A DNA stretch of 64,000 bases from JASHPR01 sp963808705 (GCA_963808705.1 CAWEHB010000008.1:310001-374000); one strand, 5' to 3'. Shown: positions 32,403 through 41,217, counted from the first letter of the stretch. Translations and numbers: made by a program. Notes: generated by a model not told the origin, from the sequence alone.

Positions 32403-32414
32403 AGAGGATGCCCC

Positions 32415-33389
32415 ATGAATCCGACGTCGCGATGGGGAATCACGCTGCCGCTGCCGGGGATGGCCCTGGCCGAGCAGCGCGAGACCGTCGCCGGGCTGCC
32501 CGCGCTCGGCTACACCGACGCCTGGTCCGCCGAGGTCACCGGCAGCGACGCGTTCACGCCGCTGGTCCTGGCCGCGCAGTGGACCAGCGAGCTGCGGCTC
32601 GGCACCGCGATCGTTCCTATCTACACCCGCGGGCCCGGGCTGCTGGCCATGAGCGGCGCCACGCTGGCTGGCCTCGCGCCCGGCCGGTTCGTGCTGGGCA
32701 TCGGCACCTCGTCCCCGGTCGTGGTGGAGCAGTGGAACGCGGCCGAGCTGGCCCGGCCCTACCAGCGGGCCCGCGACATGCTGCGCTTCCTGCGCCAGGC
32801 GCTGGCCGGGGAGAAGGTCACCGAGCAGTACCCGACGTTCCGGGTGGACGGGTTCCGCCTGGAGTCCCCGCCCGCCACGCCACCCGCGCTGGCGCTCGCC
32901 GCGCTCCGGCCGCAGATGATCAGGCTCGCCGCCGCGGAGGCCGACGCGGCGATCACGAACTGGCTGGCTCCCGATGACGTGCCCAAGGTGCGCGCCGTCG
33001 CCGGGGCCGGCTGCGAGCTGGTCGCGAGGATCTTCGTCTGCCCCACGCCAGAAGCCGAGGTGGCCCGCGCCATCGGCAAGCGGATGATCGCCGCCTACAT
33101 GACCGTGCCCGCCTATGCCGCGTTCCACGACTGGCTGGGCCGGGGGGAGGTCATGCGGCCGATGCGGGAGGCGTGGGCGGCGGGCGACCGCAAGGGCGCG
33201 CTGGCGGCGATCGGCGACCACCTCGTCGACGACCTCATCGTGCACGGCGCCCCCGAAGCCTGCCGGGAACGGGTGGCCGAGTACCAGGCCAGCGGCTTGG
33301 ACACGCCGGTCATCGCGATCATCCCCCCGCCGGGAACCGACGCCGCGGGCGTCGCGAAACTGGTGCGCCAGCTCAGCCGGGCCGGATGA
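32415..33389 (+). CDS. LLM-class (F420-type) flavin/deazaflavin-dependent oxidoreductase
   Basis: 324 residues, TIM-barrel luciferase-like fold: WGITLPLPGMALAEQRETVAGLPALGYTDAWSAEV, LRLGTAIVPIYTRGP, LAPGRFVLGIGTSSPVVVEQWNA, and a late EACRERVAEYQASGLDTPVIAI. These features match F420-dependent members linked to steroid clusters (similar genes occur beside fadD19/echA19 in mycobacteria). The substrate is unknown. The upstream 9-bp repeat could vary its expression. Confidence 0.87.
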   Translation: MNPTSRWGITLPLPGMALAEQRETVAGLPALGYTDAWSAEVTGSDAFTPLVLAAQWTSELRLGTAIVPIYTRGPGLLAMSGATLAGLAPGRFVLGIGTSSPVVVEQWNAAELARPYQRARDMLRFLRQALAGEKVTEQYPTFRVDGFRLESPPATPPALALAALRPQMIRLAAAEADAAITNWLAPDDVPKVRAVAGAGCELVARIFVCPTPEAEVARAIGKRMIAAYMTVPAYAAFHDWLGRGEVMRPMREAWAAGDRKGALAAIGDHLVDDLIVHGAPEACRERVAEYQASGLDTPVIAIIPPPGTDAAGVAKLVRQLSRAG

Positions 33390-33411
33390 CCGGCCGGCCG
33401 TGCCCGCGCCG

Positions 33412-34527
33412 TCAGAACGTAATGACCCCGCGCAGGATCCGCCCGGCCTCGATGTCCGCGTAGCCCTGGTTGACCTGATCGAGCCGGTACGTCTCGGTGA
33501 TCATTTCATCGAGCTTCAGGATGCCGTCGCGGTAGAGGCTCAGCAGCCGGGGAATCTGGATCCGCGGGCTTTCCGCTCCGTACAGGCAGCCCTTGATCTC
33601 CTTGTTCATCATCGCCAGCAGGAACAGGTTGACATCGGCCTGGGCCTGGGCGATCGGCGCTACCGAGGTGATCACGCACGTGCCGCCCTTGGCCGTCAGC
33701 GTGAGCGCGGGCTCCAGCAGTTCCCCGCGCATGACGCCGAAGGTGCAGATGACCGAGTCGCACATCGCTCCCCACGTCAGCTGGCCGACTCCGGCGATGG
33801 CCTCGTCCAGCGAGGGGTAGACGTGGGTGGCCCCGAACCGCAGGGCCTGCTCGCGCTTGAACTCCGCCGGGTCGACGGCGATGATCCGCCGCGCCCCGGC
33901 CACCCGCGCGCCCTGCACCGCGCTCATGCCGACCCCGCCGACGCCGAGGACCGCCACGGTGTCACCGGGCTTGACGCCCGCGCGGCTCACCGCCGAGCCG
34001 AACCCGGTGGCCACCCCGCAGGAGACCAGGGCGACCGCGGGCCACGGGAGGTCCGGGTCCACCTTGACGACCGAGGACTCCGCCAGCAACTGCCGTTCCG
34101 CGAACGCGCCGAGCTGCGAAAACCGCGCGACCGGCTCACCTCCGATCCGGTGCGCGATGCGGCCGTCGGTGATCATCCCGGTGTCGAAGAGCTTCATGCC
34201 CATGTCGCACAGGAACGACCGGCCGGCGCGGCACGATGCGCACGAGCCGCAGGAGGGGATGAACGCCAGCGCGACGTGGTCGCCGGGCGCCACGGATGTC
34301 ACTCCGTCGCCGACCCGGGTAACCTCGCCCGCACCCTCGTGGCCGCAGATGACCGGGTAATGCGGCAGCGGCAGGTCACCGGTGCGCACATGCTCATCGG
34401 AGTGACACAGCCCGCAGGCCCGGATCTCCACCAGCACCTCGCCGGGCCCCGGCTCGTCGATCTCGACCGTATCGATCTTGTAGTCCTCGCCGGGCCCGTA
34501 GAGCAGCGCTGCGCGCGTACTGATCAT
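33412..34527 (-). CDS. Zinc-dependent alcohol dehydrogenase, NDMA-dependent type
   Basis: 371 residues, MDR family. Catalytic zinc ligands: Cys in ACGLCHSDEH, GHEGAGEV and a later Cys in VSCGVATGFG; structural zinc site SCGSCASCRAGRSFLCD; cofactor motif LGVGGVGMSAVQGA. It resembles the NDMA-dependent alcohol dehydrogenases of actinobacteria. A KstR-type box lies 57 bp upstream of its ATG, so it may oxidise an alcohol arising in sterol catabolism; that is inference. Confidence 0.88.
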   Translation of the reverse strand: MISTRAALLYGPGEDYKIDTVEIDEPGPGEVLVEIRACGLCHSDEHVRTGDLPLPHYPVICGHEGAGEVTRVGDGVTSVAPGDHVALAFIPSCGSCASCRAGRSFLCDMGMKLFDTGMITDGRIAHRIGGEPVARFSQLGAFAERQLLAESSVVKVDPDLPWPAVALVSCGVATGFGSAVSRAGVKPGDTVAVLGVGGVGMSAVQGARVAGARRIIAVDPAEFKREQALRFGATHVYPSLDEAIAGVGQLTWGAMCDSVICTFGVMRGELLEPALTLTAKGGTCVITSVAPIAQAQADVNLFLLAMMNKEIKGCLYGAESPRIQIPRLLSLYRDGILKLDEMITETYRLDQVNQGYADIEAGRILRGVITF

Positions 34528-34583
34528 GTTCGATGCACCCCAACACTCCTAGCCGCTTTGCCGAGCGACGGACGGTACTAAAG

Positions 34584-34597
34584 TAGAACAGGTTCCA
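34584..34597. promoter_or_regulatory. KstR-type operator (adh/kstR2-like intergenic)
   Basis: TAGAACAGGTTCCA fits the known KstR consensus TNNAACNNGTTNNA. It lies between the divergent adh and kstR2-like genes. Confidence 0.65.
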
Positions 34598-34636
34598 GTT
34601 CGGTTCTGCAAGGCACGCGGCGGGCAGGCCCGCCCG

Positions 34637-34650
34637 AGCAAGCGTTAGGT
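34637..34650. promoter_or_regulatory. KstR2-type operator before the kstR2-like gene
   Basis: AGCAAGCGTTAGGT resembles the KstR2 consensus ANCAAGNNCTTGNT with two departures. It overlaps the likely -35 region; GATAAT at 34669-34674 is the candidate -10. Confidence 0.55.
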
Positions 34651-34680
34651 TGCCTGGCCCGCGGCGGCGATAATGACGGC

Positions 34681-35385
34681 GTGGGCACGACCAAGAAGGG
34701 CCGGGCCGGACCCGCGGGCGGGAGCCGGACCGGACCCGCGGACGGGAGCCGGGCCGGACCCGCGGACGGGAGCCGGGCCGGACCCGCGGGCACCATGAGC
34801 GCCGACGGGTCCGCTCGGTCGGAGCGCCGGGCCCGCATGCTCGCCGGAGCCGGCGAGCTTTTCGCGCAGAAGGGCTACCGCGCCACGACCGTACGCGAGA
34901 TCGCGGACGCGGCCGGGATCCTGTCCGGCAGCCTGTACCACCACTTCGACTCGAAGGAGTCGATCGGCGACGAGATCCTGTCGAGTTTCATGAACGAGGT
35001 GCTCGCGGACTACCGGGCGGCCGTGGCCTCGGCCGAGGGGCCGCGCGGCGTGCTGGAGCAGATCGTGCGCTCGACCAGCGGCACCCTGTCCCGGCACCGC
35101 GCCGCGCTCGCGATGCTGCAGAACGACTGGAGCTACTTCGCCGTCCAGCCCCGGTTCGGCTACCTGCGCGAGGCGCTGCGCGAGATCGAGCAGATCTGGA
35201 TCACCCAGCTCGAGCTCGGCATCCAGGCCGGCGTGTTCCGCGCCGACCTGGACCCGAGGCTCACCTACCGGCTGCTCAGGGACGTGCTGTGGATCCCCGC
35301 GCAGTGGCGCCGGACCGGCGGCTACCGCACCGACCAGGTGGTGGACGGCTTCCTCCGCCTGCTCTTCGACGGAATCACCGGCTGA
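34681..35385 (+). CDS. kstR2: TetR-family repressor, KstR2-like, with repeat-expanded N-terminus
   Basis: The DNA-binding segment KGYRATTVREIADAAGILSGSLYHHFDSKESI is nearly diagnostic of KstR2, which represses ring C/D steroid genes and binds HIP-CoA. If GTG 34681 is used, a GATAAT box 7 bp upstream makes the mRNA leaderless and the protein 234 residues with a 38-residue extension encoded by 24-bp repeats (GSRAGPAD). The alternative ATG 34795 (MSADGSARSERRARML) gives a normal-length regulator. It heads the operon of SDRs, echA20 and ipdABC. Confidence 0.82.
   Translation: MGTTKKGRAGPAGGSRTGPADGSRAGPADGSRAGPAGTMSADGSARSERRARMLAGAGELFAQKGYRATTVREIADAAGILSGSLYHHFDSKESIGDEILSSFMNEVLADYRAAVASAEGPRGVLEQIVRSTSGTLSRHRAALAMLQNDWSYFAVQPRFGYLREALREIEQIWITQLELGIQAGVFRADLDPRLTYRLLRDVLWIPAQWRRTGGYRTDQVVDGFLRLLFDGITG
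34700..34791 (+). repeat. 24-bp tandem repeat in the 5' end of the kstR2-like gene
   Basis: Three full copies of a 24-bp unit (GGGAGCCGGGCCGGACCCGC plus GGAC) at 34720-34791, preceded by a partial copy at 34700-34719. Units are multiples of three, so copy-number change keeps the frame. Confidence 0.85.
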
Positions 35386-35419
35386 CGCCTGGGAAACACG
35401 GGAAGACACGGGGAGAGGC

Positions 35420-36181
35420 ATGGGCAAGCTCGACGGCAAGGTGGCCCTGATCACCGGGGGCGCCCGGGGGATGGGCAAGTCGCATGTGCGGCACTTCGTG
35501 GCCGAGGGCGCGCGCGTGGTCTTCGGCGACGTGCTCGACGGCCGGGGCGAGTACGTGGCCGCCGGGCTGGGCGCGCAGTCCTGCCGGTACGTGCACCACG
35601 ACGTGACCTCGGAAGCGGACTGGGCCGCGGCGGTGGCCACCGCGACCGAAGCCTTCGGCCGGCTCGACGCGCTGGTCAACAACGCGGGCGTGCTGAAGTT
35701 CGCCCGCATCGCCGAGATGCCGCTCGACGACTTCCGGCGGGTCCTCGAGGTGAACGCGGTCGGCTGCTGGCTGGGCATGAAGGCGGTGATCGAGGCGATG
35801 AAGGCGGCAGGCGGCGGGTCGATCGTCAACATCTCATCGATCGAGGGGTTTACCGGGGCGGCCGGCCTGTCGGCCTACAGCGCCAGCAAGTTCGCGGTGC
35901 GCGGCATGACCAAGGTCGCCGCGCAGGAACTCGGCCGGTTCGGCATCCGGGTCAACTCGGTGCATCCTGGCGGCGTGCTGACCAGGATGACCCTGGAGCA
36001 GGCCGAGACCTTCGAGCACGTCGACGGCGACGCGTTCCTCCAGTCGCTGCCCATCGCCCGGTTCGCCGAGCCGGTGGAGATCTCCCGGCTCGTGGCCTTC
36101 CTCGCCTCCGATGAATCGTCCTACTCGACCGGCAGCGAGTTCGTCGCTGACGGCGGGATCCTGAGCGGTCCCGGCTACTAA
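35420..36181 (+). CDS. SDR resembling 3-alpha,20-beta-hydroxysteroid dehydrogenase (FabG3-like)
   Basis: 253 residues: TGGARGMGKSHVR cofactor motif, NNAG, catalytic S in NISSIEG and YSASK. The pattern GKVALITGGARGMG, EGARVVFGD and the end ASDESSYSTGSEFVADGG closely follow mycobacterial FabG3 (20-beta-HSD) as I know it. It probably interconverts a steroid hydroxyl/ketone. GGAGAGG precedes the ATG; 34 bp after the kstR2-like gene. Confidence 0.83.
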   Translation: MGKLDGKVALITGGARGMGKSHVRHFVAEGARVVFGDVLDGRGEYVAAGLGAQSCRYVHHDVTSEADWAAAVATATEAFGRLDALVNNAGVLKFARIAEMPLDDFRRVLEVNAVGCWLGMKAVIEAMKAAGGGSIVNISSIEGFTGAAGLSAYSASKFAVRGMTKVAAQELGRFGIRVNSVHPGGVLTRMTLEQAETFEHVDGDAFLQSLPIARFAEPVEISRLVAFLASDESSYSTGSEFVADGGILSGPGY

Positions 36182-36198
36182 CAAGGAGCGCCCACACC

Positions 36199-37173
36199 AT
36201 GGCCGACGTCAATCTGGACGGCAGGACCGCGATCGTCACCGGCGCAGGCCAGGGCCTGGGCCGGGCCGAGGCGATCGCGCTGGCCGGGGCCGGGGCGCGG
36301 CTGGTGCTCAACGACCTGCCCGGCCCGGCCGTGCACGATACCGCCGAGGAGATCATCGCGGCCGGCGGGCAGGCGGTGGTCTGCGCGGGCGACGTCGGGG
36401 AGTGGTCCACCGGCGAGCACCTGGTGACCGCCGCCCGGGATTCCTTCGGCGGCCTGGACATCCTGGTGAACAACGCCGGAGTGCTCCGGGACCGGATGAT
36501 CTTCACGATGTCCGCCGAGGAGTGGGACCTGGTCCTGCGGGTGCACCTGCGCGGCCACTTCGTGACCACCCGCCACGCCACCGCGTACTGGCGCGAGGCG
36601 AGCAAGCAGGCGGGCGGCCCGGTCTACGCCAGGATCGTGAACACCTCGTCCGAGGCGTTCCTGCTCGGCTCGGCCGGGCAGCCCAATTACGCGGCGGCCA
36701 AGGCCGGGATCGCCGCTCTCACCGTGGTCACCGCGCGCGCCTGCGCCCGCTACGGCGTGCGCGCCAACGCCATCTGCCCGCGCGCGCGGACCGACATGAC
36801 CGCGGACCTGATGGGCGCGCCGCCCGACGCGGGCGTGGACCCGCTCGCCCCGGAGCACGTGGCGCCGCTGGTGGTCTACCTGGCCAGCCCGGCCGCGGCC
36901 GGGATCACCGGCGAGGTGTTCGTGGTGCACGGCGGGGTCGCCGCGGTGATGGAGCCGCCGCGGGTCCGGGCCGTCTTCCTGGCCAGCGAGCACGGCTCCG
37001 CCGACGGCATGTGGTCGCTCGGGGCCATCAGCCGGGCCCTCGGGCCGATGTCCGAAGCCGACCCGCAGCCGTCCTCGGCCGGCTTCGCGTGCGAGGACAC
37101 GCTGTCCCTGGCCGACCAGACCATAGGCTTCCCCGAGAAGCAAGGGCCGCAACGGGCCGGAGCGGGGTCATGA
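36199..37173 (+). CDS. SDR resembling Hsd4A-type (steroid acyl-CoA) dehydrogenase
   Basis: 324 residues, longer than classical SDRs. TGAGQGLGRAEAIALA motif, NNAG, NTSSEA and YAAAK (NYAAAKAGI). The N-terminal half resembles the SDR part of multifunctional beta-oxidation dehydrogenases, including actinobacterial Hsd4A. The C-terminal ~70 residues (RVRAVFLASEHGSADGMWSLG) are an added tail. Likely oxidises a hydroxyl of a steroid-derived acyl-CoA; the exact substrate is uncertain. 17 bp after the previous SDR; ATGA overlap with the next gene. Confidence 0.75.
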   Translation: MADVNLDGRTAIVTGAGQGLGRAEAIALAGAGARLVLNDLPGPAVHDTAEEIIAAGGQAVVCAGDVGEWSTGEHLVTAARDSFGGLDILVNNAGVLRDRMIFTMSAEEWDLVLRVHLRGHFVTTRHATAYWREASKQAGGPVYARIVNTSSEAFLLGSAGQPNYAAAKAGIAALTVVTARACARYGVRANAICPRARTDMTADLMGAPPDAGVDPLAPEHVAPLVVYLASPAAAGITGEVFVVHGGVAAVMEPPRVRAVFLASEHGSADGMWSLGAISRALGPMSEADPQPSSAGFACEDTLSLADQTIGFPEKQGPQRAGAGS

Positions 37174-37634
37174 AGCAGCGCGACCGGGTCGCCATGACCG
37201 CGGAAGAGGTGGCGGCCTTCCTGGCGCAGGCCCGCAAGCTGCAGCTGGCCACGATCAACCGGGACGGGACGCCGCACCTGGTCACGATGTACTACGTGCT
37301 GCTGGACGGGCGGATCACGTTCTGGACCTACCGCTCCTCGCAGAAGGCCCGCAACCTGTCCCGCGACCCGCGGGTCACCTGCCTGGTGGAGACCGGCGAG
37401 CAGTACTTCGACCTGCGCGGCGTCCAGGTGCAGGGCGTGGTCCGGACCGTCGAGGACCCGGCCGCCGTGCTGGAGATCGGGCGCCGCATCGCCGCCGTCA
37501 TGGCCGGCGGGCACGATGGCCTGGCGGATGACTACGTCGAGCAGACCGCGCGCAAGCGCCTCGGCTATGTCGTCGAGCCCGTCCGCGTCATCTCCTGGGA
37601 TCACGGCAAGCTGCTGCCCCCGCCCGGCGGGTAA
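37170..37634 (+). CDS. PPOX/F420-binding split-barrel protein
   Basis: 154 residues. Split beta-barrel flavin/deazaflavin protein: LQLATINRDGTPHLVTMYYVLLDGRITFWTYRSSQKARNLSRDPRVTCLVETGEQY, then VVRTVEDPA. Family members bind FMN or F420. Translationally coupled to the SDR (ATGA). Its substrate is unknown; the cluster suggests a reductive step or detoxification in steroid metabolism. Confidence 0.83.
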   Translation: MKQRDRVAMTAEEVAAFLAQARKLQLATINRDGTPHLVTMYYVLLDGRITFWTYRSSQKARNLSRDPRVTCLVETGEQYFDLRGVQVQGVVRTVEDPAAVLEIGRRIAAVMAGGHDGLADDYVEQTARKRLGYVVEPVRVISWDHGKLLPPPGG

Positions 37635-37747
37635 CTGCCGCCGCGCCGGTCAGGCCCAGAGCGCCCGGCTCGCCAGCCGGGCCCCTTCGGCCATGGCCGG
37701 GCCGCGGCGGCCTGGTCGATGCCGGCTAGGCGGGGTTAGGCTTCCGA

Positions 37748-37761
37748 AGCAAGCGCTAGGT
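37748..37761. promoter_or_regulatory. KstR2-type operator before echA20
   Basis: AGCAAGCGCTAGGT differs from the KstR2 consensus ANCAAGNNCTTGNT at one defined base. It ends 16 bp before the echA20 ATG in the 143-bp gap after the PPOX gene. Apart from this site the gap shows nothing I can name. Confidence 0.65.
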
Positions 37762-37777
37762 CGAACGGAAAGCGGCG

Positions 37778-38521
37778 ATGGGAATCCAGCTGCGCAGTAG
37801 CGACGGCGTCGCCGAGGTGATCATCGATTTCCCGCCGGTCAACGCACTGCCCGTGCCGGGCTGGTTCGAGCTGGCCGGCGCCGTGACCTCGGCCGGGGCC
37901 GACCCGGCCGTCCGGGCGGTCATCCTCGCGGCCGACGGCCGCGGCTTCTGCGCGGGCGTGGACATCAAGGAGATGCAGCAGGCCCCCGGCCACGAGGCAC
38001 TGGTCGGCGCCAACCGCGGCTGCTTCGCCGCGTTCGCCGCGGTGTATGACTGCCCGGTGCCGGTGATCGCCGCCGTGCACGGGTTCTGCCTCGGCGGCGG
38101 CGTGGGCCTGGCCGGCAACGCGGACATCGTCATCGCCGCCCACGACGCCACGTTCGGCCTGCCCGAGGTCGACCGCGGTGCCCTGGGCGCGGCCACGCAC
38201 CTGTCCCGGCTGGTGCCGCAGCACCTGATGCGGGCCATGGTCTACACCTGCCGCACCGTGTCGGCCCAGCAACTGCTCGGCTACGGCTCGGTGCTCGACG
38301 TGGTGCCGCCGCCGGAGCTGCGGGCCGCGGCCCGGGAGGTCGCCGGGCAGATCGCGGCCAAGAACCCCGAGGTCATCCGGCTGGCCAAGCAGTCGCTGAA
38401 CGGCATCGACCCGGTCGACGTCAAGCGCAGTTACCGGTACGAGCAGGGGTTCACCTTCGAGCTCAACCTCACCGGGGTCTCGGACGAGGCGCGCCAGGCG
38501 TTCCTGGACCGGCATCCGTGA
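37778..38521 (+). CDS. echA20: Crotonase-fold ring hydrolase, EchA20-like
   Basis: 247 residues. Crotonase oxyanion motifs GFCAGVDIKEM and HGFCLGGGVGLAGNAD; gene order echA20-ipdA-ipdB-ipdC equals that of the mycobacterial KstR2 regulon. EchA20 hydrolytically opens the last-but-one steroid ring (HIEC-CoA). The usual hydratase glutamate pair is not obvious, in line with a hydrolase. A KstR2 box lies in its promoter. Its TGA overlaps the ipdA GTG. Confidence 0.85.
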   Translation: MGIQLRSSDGVAEVIIDFPPVNALPVPGWFELAGAVTSAGADPAVRAVILAADGRGFCAGVDIKEMQQAPGHEALVGANRGCFAAFAAVYDCPVPVIAAVHGFCLGGGVGLAGNADIVIAAHDATFGLPEVDRGALGAATHLSRLVPQHLMRAMVYTCRTVSAQQLLGYGSVLDVVPPPELRAAAREVAGQIAAKNPEVIRLAKQSLNGIDPVDVKRSYRYEQGFTFELNLTGVSDEARQAFLDRHP

Positions 38522-39393
38522 CCGACCGGGTGATGAGCGCCGACGACGTGGCGGGCGAGCTGCGCTCCGGCATGACGATCGGGATCGGCGGCTGGGGATC
38601 CCGGCGCAAGCCGATGGCCCTGGTCCGGGCCATCCTCCGGTCGGGCCTGACCGACCTGACGATCGTCTCCTACGGCGGGCCCGACGTGGGGCTGCTGATG
38701 GCCGCCGGCCAGGTGCGCCGGGTGGTCTGCGGTTTCGTCACCCTGGACTCGATCCCGCTCGAGCCGCATTTCCGGCTGGGCCGCCAGGCCGGCACGATCG
38801 AGCTCACCGAGCTGGACGAGGGCATGCTGCACTGGGGATTGCTGGCGGCCGCGCACCGGCTGCCGTTCCTGCCGATCCGGGCCGGGCTCGGCTCCGATGT
38901 GCTGCGGGTCAACCCGGACCTGCGCACGGTCCGGTCCCCGTACGCCGACGGCGAGGAGCTCACCGCCATGCCGGCCTTGCGGCTCGACGCGGCGCTCATC
39001 CATCTCAACCGGGCCGACCCGCGGGGCAACGGGCAGTACCTGGGCCCGGACCCGTACTTCGACGACCTGTTCTGCGCCGCCGCCGTCCGCAGCTTCCTGT
39101 CCTGCGAGCGGATCGTGCCCACCGCGGACCTGCGGGCCGCGGGACCGGCGCAGAGTCTGCTGGTCAACCGCGCGATGATCGACGGCGTGGTCGAGGCGAG
39201 CGGCGGCGCGCACTTCACCAGCTGCGTCCCGGACTACGGCCGGGACGAGGCGTTCCAGGCCGAGTACGCGGCGTCGGCGGCGAGCCCGCAGGCCTGGCAG
39301 CGCTTCCGGTCCGACTACCTGTCTGGCGACGAGGCCGCGTACCGGGAGGCCGTCGGGCGCTTCCGGGTCCGGAAAGCCGCGGCCCGCGCATGA
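38518..39393 (+). CDS. ipdA: COCHEA-CoA hydrolase alpha subunit
   Basis: 291 residues from GTG 38518. Class I CoA-transferase-like fold: GMTIGIGGWGSRRKPMALVRAIL at the N-terminus and FRLGRQAGTIELTELDEGMLHWGLLAAAHRLPFLPIRAGLGSD in the middle. With IpdB it opens the final steroid ring (D ring carbons) by hydrolysis rather than CoA transfer, as known for M. tuberculosis IpdAB. GTGA overlap upstream and ATGA overlap downstream. Confidence 0.87.
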   Translation: MTDRVMSADDVAGELRSGMTIGIGGWGSRRKPMALVRAILRSGLTDLTIVSYGGPDVGLLMAAGQVRRVVCGFVTLDSIPLEPHFRLGRQAGTIELTELDEGMLHWGLLAAAHRLPFLPIRAGLGSDVLRVNPDLRTVRSPYADGEELTAMPALRLDAALIHLNRADPRGNGQYLGPDPYFDDLFCAAAVRSFLSCERIVPTADLRAAGPAQSLLVNRAMIDGVVEASGGAHFTSCVPDYGRDEAFQAEYAASAASPQAWQRFRSDYLSGDEAAYREAVGRFRVRKAAARA

Positions 39394-40147
39394 GCGCCGG
39401 CGACGCGACCCGGGCCGAGGTGTGCGTGGTGGCGTGCGCCGAGGCGTGGCGCGGCGACGGCGCGATCCTGGCCAGCCCCACGGGCCTGATTCCCGGGCTC
39501 GGCGCCCGGCTCGCGCAGCTCACGTTCGCGCCCGACCTGCTGCTGTCCGACGGCGAGGCCTACCTGCTCGCGCCGCCGGACCGCCCGGCCCAGGCCGACA
39601 GCGTGGTCGAGGGCTGGCTGCCGTACCGGTCGGTGTTCACGGTCGTGGCCGCCGGCCGCCGGCACGCGATGATGGGGGCCGCGCAGCTGGACCGGCACGG
39701 GAACCAGAACATCTCCTGCATCGGCGGCTGGGCCCGGCCCGCCGCGCAGCTGCTCGGCGTGCGCGGCGCGCCCGGCAACACCGTCAACCACCCGGTCAGC
39801 TACTGGGTGCCCCGGCACTCGTGCCGGGTCTTCGTCGAGGCGGTCGACATGGTCTGCGGCATCGGCTACGACCGGGCCGCGGCCGCCGGCCGGCCGGCGC
39901 GCGCTTCCACGAGCTGCGCGTGGTGGTCAGCAACCTGGCCGTGCTGGACTTCCTGACCCCGGAGCGCACCATGCGGCTGCGCTCGGTCCATCCCGGGGTC
40001 ACGGTGTCCGACGTGGTGGCCAGCACCTGCTTCCCGCTGGTGATCCCGGATGACGTGCCGGCCACCCGGCGGCCGAGCCCGCAGGAGCTGGCCCTGATCC
40101 GCGGCCGGCTGGACCCGGAGGCCCGGCGCGAGCAGGAGCTGGCGTGA
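39390..40147 (+). CDS. ipdB: COCHEA-CoA hydrolase beta subunit, frameshifted in this sequence
   Basis: The frame from ATG 39390 encodes the IpdB N-terminal two thirds (EVCVVACAEAWRGDGAILASP, GNQNISCIGGW). Within CCGGCCGGCCGGCGCGCGC (about 39880-39902) it shifts and stops at 39956. The next frame carries the rest (RFHELRVVVSNLAVLDFLTP...RREQELA) and ends at 40147, overlapping ipdC. One base is missing or two are extra. Both halves otherwise look under selection, so a sequencing error or very recent mutation is likely. Confidence 0.83.
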
Positions 40148-41217
40148 TCCGCACGCCGCTGACCGGCCTGCTGGGCATCCGCTACCCGATCGTGCAGACC
40201 GGCATGGGGTATGTGTCCGGGGCCCGGCTGACCGCGGCCACGTCCGCGGCCGGCGGGCTCGGCATCATCGCGTCGGCGACGATGAGCCACGAGGCGTTGC
40301 GTTCCGTCATCAAGGAAGTCAAGGAACGCACCGACGCGCCGTTCGGGGTCAACGTGCGGTCGGACGCGCCGGACGCGGCCGAGCGGGTCGGGCTGATCAT
40401 CGCCGAGGAGGTGCGCGTCGCCTCGTTCGCGCTGGCGCCGAGGCGGGACCTGATGGCGCGGCTCAAGGACGCGGGCGTGGTCGTGATCCCCTCGGTCGGC
40501 GCCCGCCGGCACGCGGAGAAGGTGGCGGCCTGGGGCGCGGACGCGGTCATCGCGGCGGGCGGCGAGGCGGGAGGGCATACCGGCGCGGTGCCCACGAGCC
40601 TGCTGCTCCCCCAGGTGGTAGACGCGGTGGACATCCCGGTCGTGGCGGCGGGCGGGTTCTTCGACGGGCGCGGGCTGGTCGCGGCGCTCGCCTACGGCGC
40701 GGCCGGGATCGCGATGGGCACCCGCTTCCTGCTGACCAGCGACAGCCCGGTGCCCGACGCGGTCAAGCAGGTCTACCTGGCCAGCGACGTCACCGGCACG
40801 GTGGTCACCACCCGGGTCGACGGCGTACCGCACCGGGTGCTGCGCACGCCGCTGGTGGAGCGCCTGGACCGGGCCGGGCGGCTGAGCGGCCTGGTCCGGT
40901 CGGCCCGCAGCGCCGCCGCGTTCCGCGGGCTGTCCGGGCTGAGCTGGCCGGAGCTGATCCGGCAGGGCCGGGCGATGCGCCGCGGCACCGAGTTGACCTG
41001 GGGCCAGGTGCTGATGGCCGCGAACACCCCGATGCTGCTCCGGGCGGCGATGGTGGACGGCCGGCCCGACCTGGGCCTGATGTCGTCCGGGCAGGTGGCC
41101 GGCCTGATCGACGACCTGCCGTCCTGCGCGGAGCTGATCGCCCGGATCATGGCCGAGGCCGAGCAGTGCCTGGCCCGCCTGCGCGACCTGGGCGCCGTGG
41201 ACCGCCCGCCCCCATGA
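40144..41217 (+). CDS. ipdC: Flavoprotein of the nitronate monooxygenase family, IpdC-like
   Basis: 357 residues from GTG 40144 (GTGA overlap). TIM barrel with YPIVQTGMGYVSGARLTAA, the FMN-phosphate segments GGEAGGHTG and PVVAAGGFFDGRGLVAALAYGAAGIAMGTRFLLT. In steroid degraders IpdC is an NADH-dependent reductase of the ring C/D pathway. Its stop lies inside the left arm of a strong hairpin. Confidence 0.88.
   Translation: MIRTPLTGLLGIRYPIVQTGMGYVSGARLTAATSAAGGLGIIASATMSHEALRSVIKEVKERTDAPFGVNVRSDAPDAAERVGLIIAEEVRVASFALAPRRDLMARLKDAGVVVIPSVGARRHAEKVAAWGADAVIAAGGEAGGHTGAVPTSLLLPQVVDAVDIPVVAAGGFFDGRGLVAALAYGAAGIAMGTRFLLTSDSPVPDAVKQVYLASDVTGTVVTTRVDGVPHRVLRTPLVERLDRAGRLSGLVRSARSAAAFRGLSGLSWPELIRQGRAMRRGTELTWGQVLMAANTPMLLRAAMVDGRPDLGLMSSGQVAGLIDDLPSCAELIARIMAEAEQCLARLRDLGAVDRPPP

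Noticed and set aside
32315..32977. Pro-Pro-Gly repeat protein upstream of the LLM gene
   Set aside because: The frame overlaps the LLM gene out of phase and shows no domain; the repeat alone creates it.
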